This document shows, piece by piece, positions 1 to 7,403 of a DNA stretch of 8,354 bases. Below the pieces are notes generated by a model. The model was not told the DNA's origin. It searched no databases and saw only the letters and a list, made by a program, of their open reading frames with translations. The DNA lies in the NCBI GenBank assembly GCA_019313765.1, contig JAFDAP010000058.1:1-8354 (forward strand), given 5' to 3'. The translations under genes and the position numbers were made by a program. How positions within the stretch are numbered: the first letter of the stretch is position 1; every line of letters begins with the position of its first letter. The DNA is from Deltaproteobacteria bacterium. Lineage in GTDB: Bacteria; Desulfobacterota; DSM-4660; Desulfatiglandales; Desulfatiglandaceae.

Positions 1-183
1 GCCCAGGCAGATGCTCTTTCCGACCTTGACACTTCTGCCTTTTGCAATCAGGCGGCCCGCTGAAACCGGGGCCAGGTAGTTCAGCTTTAACTCCATGGAT
101 AGAAGTGTGAAATACGGGCAGGTATTTACGGTTTTTGCAATGGCTGCCACGTGGGCGGGATTGAGCTTTTTTATGTCAGCCAC
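1..183 (-). CDS. PaaI-family hotdog thioesterase, N-terminal part, apparently internally deleted; runs off left edge
   Basis: I chose the GTG at 183-181. It follows an AGAAGG Shine-Dalgarno-like run with a 5-nt spacer and overlaps the livF stop by 13 bp, which suggests translational coupling. The 61 visible residues begin MADIKKLNPAHV, then CPYFTLLSMEL (22-32), like the N-terminus of PaaI/YbgC-type acyl-CoA thioesterases. The next residues, KLNYLAPVSAGRLIAKG (33-49), match the family's later strand (V-x-L-x-x-N-Y-L-x-P, then G-x-L-x-A-x-G). In normal members about 50 residues lie between these blocks, including the central helix with the catalytic HGG motif and the following Asp. Here they are absent and the frame stays open, so the join near 85-96 looks like an in-frame deletion. 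The family hydrolyses acyl-CoA thioesters in the cytoplasm. This copy is probably inactive unless the missing part is dispensable. The family call is recognition from memory and the C-terminus is not visible. Confidence 0.7.
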   Translation of the reverse strand, partial: MADIKKLNPAHVAAIAKTVNTCPYFTLLSMELKLNYLAPVSAGRLIAKGRSVKVGKSICLG

Positions 184-974
184 CTCTTCCTTCTCTTGTA
201 ATGTTTCACGTCGCGATAGCTTTTCTTCTTGCCCACCTCGGTAAGGCCCAGATAGAATTCCTTCACGTCCGCATTTTCCTTGAGTTTATCTACCGTGTCA
301 TCCAAAACGATTCTACCGTTTTCCATGACATAGCCATGATCGGCAATGTTCAAAGCCAGGCGGGCATTCTGTTCCACCAAAAGGACGCTGACTCCTTTCT
401 CCCGGTTTATCTGTTGAATGATCCGAAAAATCTCAGATACAAGGAGAGGAGAAAGCCCCATGGAGGGTTCATCCAGGAGCATCAATTTGGGCGTGGACAT
501 GAGTCCCCGGCCGATTACCAGCATCTGTTGTTCACCACCGCTGATATAGCCGGCAAGGATATTTTTCCGGGCCTTAAGTCTCGGAAAATAGTCGTAGACC
601 ACGGCCATGTCCTGTTTCATCTTTGTCCTGCTCTTGTTGGTATGGCCCCCGGCAATAATGTTTTCGTCCACGGTTAGATCTTCAAAAACCCGCCTTCCCT
701 CCATCACCTGGAATATCCCCATACGAACGATCTCCTCGGGATATTTCCTGTCGATCCGTTTCCCCATAAATGTAATGGAGCCGTCCGTGACAGCGCCGTC
801 TTCCGATTTCAATAGCCCGGAAATGGCCTTGAGGGTGGTTGTTTTCCCTGCCCCGTTGTTTCCGAGGATAGTGACCATTTGACCCTCGTTAACCTGAAGG
901 GACATGCCTTTTAAAACCAGGATGACGTTGTGATAAATGACCTCAATGTTGTTGACGACCAATATGGGTTCCAT
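171..974 (-). CDS. livF: LivF-type ABC transporter ATP-binding protein
   Basis: Cytoplasmic ATPase subunit of a branched-chain-amino-acid-type (HAAT) importer, pairing with LivG under the LivH/LivM channel. Numbered from the ATG at 974: Walker A GNNGAGKT at 38-45, Q-loop Q89, the family's EGRRVF block near 92-97, signature ISGGEQQ at 144-150, and Walker B LMLLDEP at 164-170. The switch position reads VEQN (Q202 instead of His), which is usual for LivF. The length of 267 residues exceeds the roughly 235 of E. coli LivF because of a basic tail ending YKRRKRWLT. Two starts are possible: GTG at 977 (GTGA overlap with the livG stop) or ATG at 974 (TGATG overlap). GGGAG lies 4 nt before the ATG but only 1 nt before the GTG, so the ATG is preferred. 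It is translationally linked to livG and to the thioesterase downstream. Confidence 0.95.
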   Translation of the reverse strand: MEPILVVNNIEVIYHNVILVLKGMSLQVNEGQMVTILGNNGAGKTTTLKAISGLLKSEDGAVTDGSITFMGKRIDRKYPEEIVRMGIFQVMEGRRVFEDLTVDENIIAGGHTNKSRTKMKQDMAVVYDYFPRLKARKNILAGYISGGEQQMLVIGRGLMSTPKLMLLDEPSMGLSPLLVSEIFRIIQQINREKGVSVLLVEQNARLALNIADHGYVMENGRIVLDDTVDKLKENADVKEFYLGLTEVGKKKSYRDVKHYKRRKRWLT

Positions 975-1780
975 CACGCTCCCAGCCTGGAATAAGTTAC
1001 ATCTTCTTCGCCCAAATATGCCTTGATAACCTGCTCGTTATGCCTTATCTCTTTCGGTTTCCCCTCGGCTATCTTCATGCCGAAATCGAGCACACAAATC
1101 CTGTCGGATATGTCCATGACCACACCCATATCGTGCTCGATCAGGATAATCGTTACTCCCCACTCTTCATTGATATCCAGGATAAAACGGGCTATATCCT
1201 CTGTCTCTTCAAGATTCATCCCAGTGGCAGGTTCATCTAAAAGGAGTATTTTTGGCCTCATGGCTAAGGCACGCGCCAACTCGACACGCTTCTGGAGCCC
1301 GTAAGGCAGGGTGTGAACAGTGCTCTTCCTAATATGTTCAATCTCCAGAAGGTCTACAATCTTCTTTTCAATATGCTTGCGAAATCCTAATTCTTCATTT
1401 CGCGATTTGCCGTAGTAAATCCCCCCGGAAAGGAAGCCTGACTTCAGATGCACATGGCCACCTAACTTGATATTATCAAGAACAGTCATGTGGGCAAAGA
1501 GTTCAACATTCTGGAAGGTGCGGGCAATGCCAAGAGTAGCTATTCTATGGGGTTTATAACGGGATATGTCCCGGCCTTCGAAGATAATGCTTCCTCTTTC
1601 CGGATGATAAAAGCGATTGATACAGTTCAAAATGCATGTCTTACCAGCGCCGTTGGGTCCGATTATGGAAAAAATCTCCCCCTTTTTTACACCGGTGCTT
1701 ACACCGTTGAGGGCCTTTAATCCCCCAAAGCTCAGGTGGATATCCTCTACTTTAAGTTGATATTCTTCTTTCTCATTCAT
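974..1780 (-). CDS. livG: LivG-type ABC transporter ATP-binding protein
   Basis: Second ATPase subunit of the HAAT-type importer, 268 residues, near the usual 255-260. It has Walker A GPNGAGKT at 41-48, Q-loop in RTFQN (Q90), Walker B ILLLDEP at 178-184 and H-loop IEHDM with H216. The signature is LPYGLQKRVELARAL starting at 158, so LPYGLQ replaces LSGGQ; this variant is common in LivG and is not a defect. The long insert at about 105-135, before the signature, is also typical of LivG compared with LivF. The start codon lies 9 bp after the acyl-CoA ligase stop and has only a weak upstream AGGG, which fits translation coupled to the ligase gene. The 3' end overlaps the livF start. The substrate cannot be read from an ATPase subunit. 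Confidence 0.95.
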   Translation of the reverse strand: MNEKEEYQLKVEDIHLSFGGLKALNGVSTGVKKGEIFSIIGPNGAGKTCILNCINRFYHPERGSIIFEGRDISRYKPHRIATLGIARTFQNVELFAHMTVLDNIKLGGHVHLKSGFLSGGIYYGKSRNEELGFRKHIEKKIVDLLEIEHIRKSTVHTLPYGLQKRVELARALAMRPKILLLDEPATGMNLEETEDIARFILDINEEWGVTIILIEHDMGVVMDISDRICVLDFGMKIAEGKPKEIRHNEQVIKAYLGEEDVTYSRLGA

Positions 1781-1789
1781 ATTATAGCG

Positions 1790-3694
1790 TTACCCTGCGG
1801 TTTCCACTTCTTTTATCATTACACTGGTCTTCATTCGAAAACCGGTCCCGTCCCTGTAGCGAATATCGGCCTCCACATCAAGTTCTTCTTTGTCCCCGTA
1901 CAGGGCATCAAGCAGGGCGCTGTACCTTTCGCCAACAACTGAGCGCCTGAGCTTGCGTGTGCGGGTCAACTCATCATCATCCGCATCCAGTTCCTTGTAT
2001 AGCATGACAAAACGCTTTACCCTTGCCACCTTCGGCAGGGACTTATTAATCACTGCAATTTCTTTTGCGATAACATCATAAACTTCCGGTTTCTGTGACA
2101 GGTCAGTGTATGTCGTGTAGGTCAGTTTGTTGTTTTCAGCCCACTTTCCCATGTTGGCCATGTCCATAATTATCATGGCCCCTATGAAAGGCCTGTCCTT
2201 TCCCACTACCATGGCATCGAGAATGTAAAGGCTGAATTTGAGTTTGTTCTCTATCAGTTGGGGGGAGAACTTGCTGCCGTCTGCCAGGTGCATGACATCC
2301 TTCTGACGGTCAATCATAATCAACTGGCCGTCCTCATCTTTAATCCCTTCATCTCCCGTATGGACCCAGCCGTCTATTATGGTCTTTTTTGTTTCCTCTT
2401 CACTCTTGTAATAACCCTTGAATACGGTCGGTCCCTTTATAAGGATCTCCCCCTGATCCGAAATCTTAATTTCAACATCGGGAATGGGTAATCCCACTGT
2501 GTTCAGTTTGATTTTGTCACCCGGATGTAAGACAGAGACACCGGAAGTCTCGGTTTGCCCGTACACCTGTTTTATGTTAATGCCTAAGGCCATGAAGAAG
2601 TTGAATATCTCAGGCCCTAAGGGGGCCCCGCCGGTGTAGACATTCCTGAGCCTTGTAAGGCCGAGGTAATTCTTGAGAGACCGGAAGAGCAGCAGGTAAC
2701 ATATCCTGTCTAAGAGGAACCAGAACGTCCCGGGCTTTTCCCCTTTCAATCTCATTTCCGCAGTGCGGTACCCTACGGGCATGAAAAGTTTGTAAATGAA
2801 TCGCTTTATCCAGACGGCATCCTGTATCCGGACCTGGATATCCGAACACATTGCTTCCCAGTACCGGGGAGGGGCCAACAGGAGATTGGGCCCGATCTCA
2901 CGGATATCATGGGATACAGTCTCCACCTTTTCAGCAAAGTTGATGGTAACTCCTTTATAGAGATTCCACGCAACGGCAGTAGCCTGTTCTCCAATCCACG
3001 GGAGGGGCAAAAAAGAAACGTGATTATCGGTCTCATAGGCGGGGTCTACCCTGTCGAAATTCTCGATCATCTTGAACATATTTTTGTGTGTCAGCATGGC
3101 CCCCTTGGGAAGCCCCGTGGTTCCCGATGTATAAAGAACCATGGCCACATCATCCTGTCCGAGCTTTTCCAGGTACGAATCAAAGAGCTTCGGTTCCTTC
3201 CTGTCAATTTCTCTGCCCGATTCCTGGACTTTCTTAAAAGGGATAAGGATGGGCTCGTCATAGCTCCTCATCCCTTTCATGTCATCAACTATAACCTTTT
3301 TTACCTTGGGGATATTGTCCTTGATATCGAGTATTTTGTCGGTCTGTTCCTGATCCTCCACCATAATGAAAATGGAGTCGGAATGGTCAATGATATACTG
3401 GACCTGTTCCAGGTGGCTGTCAGGGTAAATGCCCACAACTGCCCCCCCAAGGCACTGGATGGCCAGCTCGGAATAGAGCCACTCGGGACGATTGTCGCCG
3501 ATAACCGCAAGTTTGCCGCCAGGTTCATATCCAAGCTCCAGCAACCCAAGGGCAAGATACTTTATGTGATCAAAATACTCCTTCCAGGTTACAGACTGCC
3601 AGATACCGAACTCCTTTTCACGGAGCGCAATCTTCTTGTCCCCAAACCTGAGAGCATTTTTCTTAAGCAGCGCTGGAAGTGTTAATATTTCCAT
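1790..3694 (-). CDS. AMP-forming long-chain acyl-CoA synthetase (ANL superfamily)
   Basis: Cytoplasmic or membrane-associated ligase of 634 residues: carboxylic acid + ATP + CoA to acyl-CoA + AMP + PPi. The adenylation motifs are intact and in order: P-loop YTSGTTGLPKG at 188-198, LPLPW block at 229-233, A5 motif YGQTETSG at 378-385, A7 WVHTGDEG at 443-450, the IDRQKD hinge at 461-466, and the catalytic-Lys region LTRTRKLRR (K581 by position). Size and the 295-345 insert resemble FadD15/long-chain ligases rather than phenylacetate-CoA ligase (about 430 residues). The acyl specificity is not determined. It sits inside the transporter operon, between the binding-protein gene and livG, implying that the imported acid is activated on entry. 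The Shine-Dalgarno is weak (AAGGTG lies rather far upstream), and a palindromic repeat separates it from the binding-protein gene, so expression may be lower than that of the preceding genes. Confidence 0.92.
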   Translation of the reverse strand: MEILTLPALLKKNALRFGDKKIALREKEFGIWQSVTWKEYFDHIKYLALGLLELGYEPGGKLAVIGDNRPEWLYSELAIQCLGGAVVGIYPDSHLEQVQYIIDHSDSIFIMVEDQEQTDKILDIKDNIPKVKKVIVDDMKGMRSYDEPILIPFKKVQESGREIDRKEPKLFDSYLEKLGQDDVAMVLYTSGTTGLPKGAMLTHKNMFKMIENFDRVDPAYETDNHVSFLPLPWIGEQATAVAWNLYKGVTINFAEKVETVSHDIREIGPNLLLAPPRYWEAMCSDIQVRIQDAVWIKRFIYKLFMPVGYRTAEMRLKGEKPGTFWFLLDRICYLLLFRSLKNYLGLTRLRNVYTGGAPLGPEIFNFFMALGINIKQVYGQTETSGVSVLHPGDKIKLNTVGLPIPDVEIKISDQGEILIKGPTVFKGYYKSEEETKKTIIDGWVHTGDEGIKDEDGQLIMIDRQKDVMHLADGSKFSPQLIENKLKFSLYILDAMVVGKDRPFIGAMIIMDMANMGKWAENNKLTYTTYTDLSQKPEVYDVIAKEIAVINKSLPKVARVKRFVMLYKELDADDDELTRTRKLRRSVVGERYSALLDALYGDKEELDVEADIRYRDGTGFRMKTSVMIKEVETAG

Positions 3695-3757
3695 GATGAG
3701 AATTTACCCGCACCTTTTTTCTGTCCCCAAAGCATAAGGGGATTAGAAAAAAGCATG

Positions 3758-3824
3758 CCCCTCTCCCTTAATGGGGAGGGAAATAATTAACCCCCTCTCC
3801 TTGTGGGAGGGGGTAGGGGAGGGG
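3758..3824. repeat. C/G-rich double-hairpin intergenic repeat (REP-like)
   Basis: Two adjacent hairpins. The first pairs CCCTC at 3759-3763 with GAGGG at 3776-3780, plus CCC/GGG, around a TTAAT loop. The second pairs CCCCCTC at 3791-3797 with GAGGGGG at 3807-3813 around TTGT. The outer ends also pair (CCCCTC 3758-3763 with GAGGGG 3819-3824), so a larger cruciform is possible. On the transcribed minus strand the last hairpin is followed, after 5 nt, by six Ts (3752-3747). It could therefore act as a leaky terminator or an mRNA 3'-end stabiliser behind the binding-protein gene. Similar C/G-rich repeats are scattered between genes in many bacterial genomes; identity with a named family was not tested. 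Confidence 0.75.
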
Positions 3825-3830
3825 AAAAGA

Positions 3831-5009
3831 TTAATCTAAAGAAATCCAATCCGAAACAGCATCAAATTTCATGGTCTTTGGATTACCCCGCACAATCCTT
3901 CCTACGGGGATGCTGTTGTCTTTACTAATGGTGACCGGGGGCATCAGACCTCCCACATCAAAGTTCTTGATGGATTGAAGGGCCTTGGCCAGGCTGTCGC
4001 CGGTTATGGCCCCCGACTTGTCTGCCCGCTTGAGGGCTTCAATAAAAAGTGTTGTACCCATGAAGACCTGCATATATGCCTGGGGACGATACTCGGCATA
4101 CTTTGGATGATGCTTTTTGGTCCATGCCCTGATCCTTTTTATCATTGGATTCTCATCCTGATAATAGTAGGAATAAGCTGTCACGCCCATATACTCATTC
4201 GCCAATCCCTTTAATTGATCCAGCAGGTGCTTCTCTGTTGACCAGAATGTGCCCATGAACTTGCACTTGAGTCCATAGTCCTTGGATTGTTTGATTACTG
4301 TCTGAATAGGCGTGACCACAAATCCATGAAAGATGCAGTAATCGACCTTTTTCCGTTTCATATCAAGTATCTGGGTAGAGATATCCACGCCACCAACCTT
4401 GGAGATCTCTTCGGCTACCAGTTTCAGGCCCATCTTTTTGCACAACTCCCTGCCGGCGGGAATCGGCTCCCTGCCAAATTCGGTGTCACTGTAGAAAAAG
4501 GCTATATTGGCGCCCGGTTTTTCTTTGGCGATATATTTGAGAAGGACCGCGAACATCTCGGCATACGTTGGTCCGGCAATAAACATGTTGGGGTTTTCTT
4601 TGGGATTAGCGGCAATGTCGGCAAAGGTATAGGCAGAGTAAAGGACCTTATAACGGCTCTTGATCTCAGGAGCCAGGGCCTTGGTCATACCCGTGCTTTG
4701 CCCCCACATGCAATGGGGTTTATACTGGGCATACAGGCGTTTAAATGCGGCGATTCCCACATCGTTTTTGTACTCACCGTCTGCCCAATAATACTCGATC
4801 TTTTTTCCGTTGACGCCTCCTTCCTCACTTGCCATGGCAACGGCATCTTCCATGGCATCAGCGCCATGGATCCCGGCAAAGGCAAATCTTCCTGTAAAGG
4901 GATGTACCGCACATATTGTAGGGTTCTGCTCAGCCATGGCCTTGCTCACGGTGAACAATCCGATGCACAAAACAAGACTTAGTACAAAGACAATTATCTT
5001 TTTCATCAT
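3831..5009 (-). CDS. Periplasmic ligand-binding protein of the Leu/Ile/Val-binding type (Peripla_BP_6)
   Basis: Solute receptor of the HAAT importer, 392 residues. The N-terminus is a Sec signal: MMKKII, a hydrophobic core at about 6-20, and likely cleavage AMA|EQ after residue 26. C15 lies within LVLC, not a proper lipobox, so a soluble periplasmic protein is expected. The mature part has type-1 periplasmic-binding-fold features: HPFTGRFAFAGIHGADAMEDAV near the first strand and helix, the EEGGVNGKKIEY turn (62-73), and a DTEFGRE segment (175-181) at the start of the second lobe. AGGGGGAA precedes ATG codons at 5009 and 5006; either may be used, and 5006 gives MKKIIVF with a more usual spacing. 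Flanking genes are livM upstream and the acyl-CoA ligase downstream. A carboxylic acid is the more likely ligand than leucine or valine, from context only. Confidence 0.93.
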   Translation of the reverse strand: MMKKIIVFVLSLVLCIGLFTVSKAMAEQNPTICAVHPFTGRFAFAGIHGADAMEDAVAMASEEGGVNGKKIEYYWADGEYKNDVGIAAFKRLYAQYKPHCMWGQSTGMTKALAPEIKSRYKVLYSAYTFADIAANPKENPNMFIAGPTYAEMFAVLLKYIAKEKPGANIAFFYSDTEFGREPIPAGRELCKKMGLKLVAEEISKVGGVDISTQILDMKRKKVDYCIFHGFVVTPIQTVIKQSKDYGLKCKFMGTFWSTEKHLLDQLKGLANEYMGVTAYSYYYQDENPMIKRIRAWTKKHHPKYAEYRPQAYMQVFMGTTLFIEALKRADKSGAITGDSLAKALQSIKNFDVGGLMPPVTISKDNSIPVGRIVRGNPKTMKFDAVSDWISLD

Positions 5010-5072
5010 GATTCCCCCTTTTTTACTTTATATGGTTAACTAATTAGTGCCCAACCGAAAACTAAGCAAGCC

Positions 5073-5176
5073 TGTCATTTCGAGCCCCCGCCTCCGGGCG
5101 GGAATAAACTCCGCGAGAAATCTTATGGTATTGTTAATATTGACATCTAAGATTTCTCCCTTCGGTCGAAATGACA
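5073..5176. repeat. 104-bp palindromic intergenic repeat
   Basis: The outer arms TGTCATTTCGA (5073-5083) and TCGAAATGACA (5166-5176) are exact reverse complements. So are the inner arms GAGAAATCTTA (5115-5125) and TAAGATTTCTC (5148-5158). Between the left arms sits an extra hairpin, CCCGCC-TCCG-GGCGGG, near 5087-5102, with no counterpart in the right arm. The element lies in the livM to binding-protein gap. This TGTCATTTCGA...TCGAAATGACA pattern is one I recognise as a recurrent intergenic palindrome in several bacterial phyla. In the transcript it would fold into a long hairpin, possibly protecting or separating the two messages. It carries no coding potential. Confidence 0.85.
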
Positions 5177-5248
5177 AAAAGTATGATTTTCGTTCAGACA
5201 CCAACTACTCTCAAAAGAGACCTCTATTCACCTCCTTTCAATTATTTC

Positions 5249-6292
5249 TTAATACGAAAAAGGCCATAGCCTGAAAAAGTTCTTGATCCTGTTCCAGATT
5301 TCAGCAAGACCGCGAGGCTCAAAAACAAGAAAAAGCACGATCAAAACCCCGAAGATCACCTCTTTCATGGGAACAAAAATCTCCTCATACCCGGGTGCGC
5401 GCATTTTTACAACTTCCGATAGATAATTAAGGATCTCCGGGATCAGGGTCATGAAAACGGCCCCGAATATGGAACCTAATACGCTGCCAAGGCCCCCAAC
5501 TATAACCATGGCTAAGTAGTGGATGCTCAGGATAAAGGGAAAATGGTCCGGGGTAACAACCTTAAGAAATGTGACCCACAAGGCCCCGGCCACTCCGGCA
5601 TAAAAAGAGCTTATGGCAAAAGCGCTCAATTTATATCGAAACAGGTTTATCCCTATGATTTCGGCGGAAAGGTCCCGGTCACGTATAGCCACAAATGCCC
5701 TGCCCATGCGGGAGCGTACCAGGTTTCTCGCGTAACCCACGCCAAGCACAACAAAAAACAGTGTTATCCAGTAAAACTCTTTTTCAGTGATAAATTCAAA
5801 TCCGCCAATACTGGGGGTCGGGATATTGATCCCGGTGATGCCCTTAGTCATGGATTCCCAGTGGATAAAGACAAATTCAAAGATAAACTGGGCAGCCAGA
5901 GTGGCTATACAAAGGTAAAGGCCCTTAACCCTGAGAGAGGGTATGCCGATAATCATGCCTGCGAATGCTGCAACCAGACCGGCAAAAGGGATGGACAACC
6001 AGAAAGAAAAGCCCAGACGCGTGACAAGGATAGCTGACGCATAGGCCCCCACGCCCACAAAAGCGGCATGTCCTAAAGATATCTGCCCGGTAAACCCTGT
6101 TAAGAGATTGAGACCAACTGCCGCAATGATTGCAAAACCAATCATATTGGCCACATAGAGCATGTATGCATTGGCCATAAAGGGAAAAATCAGAAGAAAA
6201 ATAAAGAACAGGCCCAGCCAGAATTTCACAAAAAGGGACTGAAAGATCTCTTCGTCCTTTATGTAGGTTTCTCTAAAGTCTCCGCAGCGCAT
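5249..6292 (-). CDS. livM: LivM-type ABC transporter permease
   Basis: Inner-membrane channel subunit of 347 residues with several hydrophobic segments (about 22-40, 43-65, 75-92, 98-117, 124-143, 172-187, 222-243, 258-288 and 310-325). Family motifs are GFTGQISLGHAAFVGVGAY at 66-84, GLYLCIATLA at 124-133, the cytoplasmic ATPase-contact loop GRAFVAIRDRDLSAEIIGIN at 197-216, and FEPRGLAEIW at 324-333. About 20 charged residues (MRCGDFRETYIKDEE...) precede the first membrane segment, longer than in a minimal LivM. The start is the ATG at 6292, with a weak GGGA 7 nt upstream; no better in-frame start is seen before the first membrane segment. It is separated from livH by 205 bp, 108 bp of which is an inserted element, so the two were originally closer. 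Confidence 0.95.
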   Translation of the reverse strand: MRCGDFRETYIKDEEIFQSLFVKFWLGLFFIFLLIFPFMANAYMLYVANMIGFAIIAAVGLNLLTGFTGQISLGHAAFVGVGAYASAILVTRLGFSFWLSIPFAGLVAAFAGMIIGIPSLRVKGLYLCIATLAAQFIFEFVFIHWESMTKGITGINIPTPSIGGFEFITEKEFYWITLFFVVLGVGYARNLVRSRMGRAFVAIRDRDLSAEIIGINLFRYKLSAFAISSFYAGVAGALWVTFLKVVTPDHFPFILSIHYLAMVIVGGLGSVLGSIFGAVFMTLIPEILNYLSEVVKMRAPGYEEIFVPMKEVIFGVLIVLFLVFEPRGLAEIWNRIKNFFRLWPFSY

Positions 6293-6353
6293 AATTTAAT
6301 CCCGACTCAAATGACTTTCTTCTCAAACCTTCAAATTTAATTCCCCAATCCGC

Positions 6354-6372
6354 ATTCCTCATTCCTCATTCC
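6354..6372. repeat. Short tandem heptamer repeat (ATTCCTC x 2.7)
   Basis: ATTCCTC at 6354-6360 and 6361-6367 is followed by a partial ATTCC at 6368-6372, directly left of the MITE-like element in the livH-livM gap. It is probably a slippage product; no function is evident. Confidence 0.6.
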
Positions 6373-6373
6373 A

Positions 6374-6499
6374 AAATCATTTGAGTGTAACCTTTTTTCG
6401 TAGCGCAGGGCTTTAGCTCTGCCATTTTGATGCCGGGCTAAAGCCCTGCGCTACGCTGTGAGAAAGAATGCAGGCAAAAAGGTTACACTCAAATCATTT
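6374..6499. mobile_element. MITE-like non-coding element with terminal inverted repeats and 9-bp direct repeats
   Basis: A 108-bp core (6383-6490) begins GAGTGTAACCTTTTT (6383-6397) and ends with its exact reverse complement (6476-6490). Both sides carry the direct repeat AAATCATTT (6374-6382 and 6491-6499), as expected for a 9-bp target duplication. AAATCATTT is itself nearly palindromic, which weakens that point slightly. A second perfect 19-bp inverted repeat lies inside: 6399-6417 (starts CGTAGCGCAGGG) with 6437-6455 (ends CCCTGCGCTACG), with a 19-nt loop. There is no transposase gene, so it would be mobilised in trans. It sits exactly at the livH 3' end: the right-hand repeat includes two bases of the livH TAA, which remains intact. 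In RNA it would form a long two-part hairpin between livH and livM. The family is not identified. Confidence 0.75.
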
Positions 6500-7382
6500 A
6501 GACCCTTTCAATCAGCTCTTTACCAAATAGCCCATATGGCCTGACCATGAGAATAATCACTAATATAAGAAATGGGGCGATTCCCTTTGCGCCTCCCCCG
6601 ATAAGGGGGTCAATATAAAGACCGGTCAAATTTTCCAGGACCCCTATAATAAGACCGCCTAAGATGGCACCACCTATGCTGTCCAGGCCACCTAAAATAA
6701 TAACGGCCAATACTTTCAGGCCGATATCTCCCATATAAACGCTTATACCAGTTATGTTTCCGATAACGATCCCCCCGATAACGGACGCCATGGCACCAAA
6801 ACACCAGGCCAAGGCAAAGATCCATCTCACGCTGATGCCCATGGAAAGTGCGGCCTGCTGGTCATTGGCCGTGGCACGCATGGCAACGCCGGTCCTGGAA
6901 TACTTGAAGATCACAAGAAAGATGGCTGTAGCGATAATAGCAAAAATAAAGCCCCACAAAAGCCCTGACGGGACCACTGCAAAGCCGAGGCGCAACGGTT
7001 CTGGTGGAAAAATCTCCGGAAAAGTCCGGAAAGAAGGGGTCCATATCATGTACATGAGCCCTTTGAGGATAAGACCCAGACCAATAGTAACCATTATTAC
7101 CGAGATAATCGGCTCACCTATAAGGGGTCTTAGTATGAGACGTTCGATTACAAAACCGAGGACACATGCCAGACAAAGGGTAATTACGAGGGCAAGATAA
7201 AAAGGGGCGTTAAATTGCACCAGGGCCGTTAAGCAAATAAAGGCGCCCAAGGTCATAAATTCACCCATGGCCAGATTGAGGACACTGGTGGCCTTATAAA
7301 TGAGCACAAAACCGAGGGCAATCAGTCCGTACACGCCACCGGTAGCTAAACCTGTTATAATGACCTGTATCAGGATATCCAT
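6498..7382 (-). CDS. livH: LivH-type ABC transporter permease
   Basis: Inner-membrane channel partner of LivM, 294 residues, the usual LivH size. Hydrophobic segments lie at about 4-29, 42-55, 61-80, 92-112, 139-159, 186-209, 222-250 and 268-280. Conserved blocks are GLATGGVYGLIALGFVLIYK at 11-30, NLAMGEFMTLGAF at 36-48, the ATPase-contact loop SRTGVAMRATANDQQAALSM at 162-181, ILGGLDSIGGAILGG at 229-243 and RPYGLFG at 281-287. An AAGGAG Shine-Dalgarno lies 9 nt before the ATG at 7382, the strongest ribosome site in the operon. It is the first gene of the transport cluster, with a promoter about 57 bp upstream (-10 to start). Its stop codon touches the MITE-like element. No amino-acid-specific inference can be made from the permease. 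Confidence 0.95.
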   Translation of the reverse strand: MDILIQVIITGLATGGVYGLIALGFVLIYKATSVLNLAMGEFMTLGAFICLTALVQFNAPFYLALVITLCLACVLGFVIERLILRPLIGEPIISVIMVTIGLGLILKGLMYMIWTPSFRTFPEIFPPEPLRLGFAVVPSGLLWGFIFAIIATAIFLVIFKYSRTGVAMRATANDQQAALSMGISVRWIFALAWCFGAMASVIGGIVIGNITGISVYMGDIGLKVLAVIILGGLDSIGGAILGGLIIGVLENLTGLYIDPLIGGGAKGIAPFLILVIILMVRPYGLFGKELIERV

Positions 7383-7403
7383 TCAAACTGACTCCTTATT
7401 TGT

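Noticed and set aside
171..974. Loss of the switch His in LivF (VEQN)
   Set aside because: Gln at this position is the family norm for LivF, so it is not a sign of inactivity.
1000..1780. LivG signature LPYGLQ instead of LSGGQ as a defect
   Set aside because: This variant is usual in LivG subunits, and the Walker and H-loop residues are intact.
2909..3685. Long plus-strand open frame (258 codons) opposite the acyl-CoA ligase
   Set aside because: It mirrors a coding region with all ligase motifs intact, has no recognisable domain and no good ribosome site; it is an antisense shadow.
4287..4982. Plus-strand open frame of 231 codons opposite the binding-protein gene
   Set aside because: Same reason: the minus-strand frame has a signal peptide and a complete binding-protein fold.
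4960..5009. Binding protein as a lipoprotein through C15
   Set aside because: The residues before the Cys are L-V-L, which do not make a lipobox, and a clear AMA|EQ cleavage site follows.
5027..5048. Internal promoter before the binding-protein gene (TATAAA at 5032-5027) and a 10-bp palindrome ACTAATTAGT
   Set aside because: The -35 matches only 3 of 6, and the start would leave about 11 nt of leader. Too weak to list as a feature.
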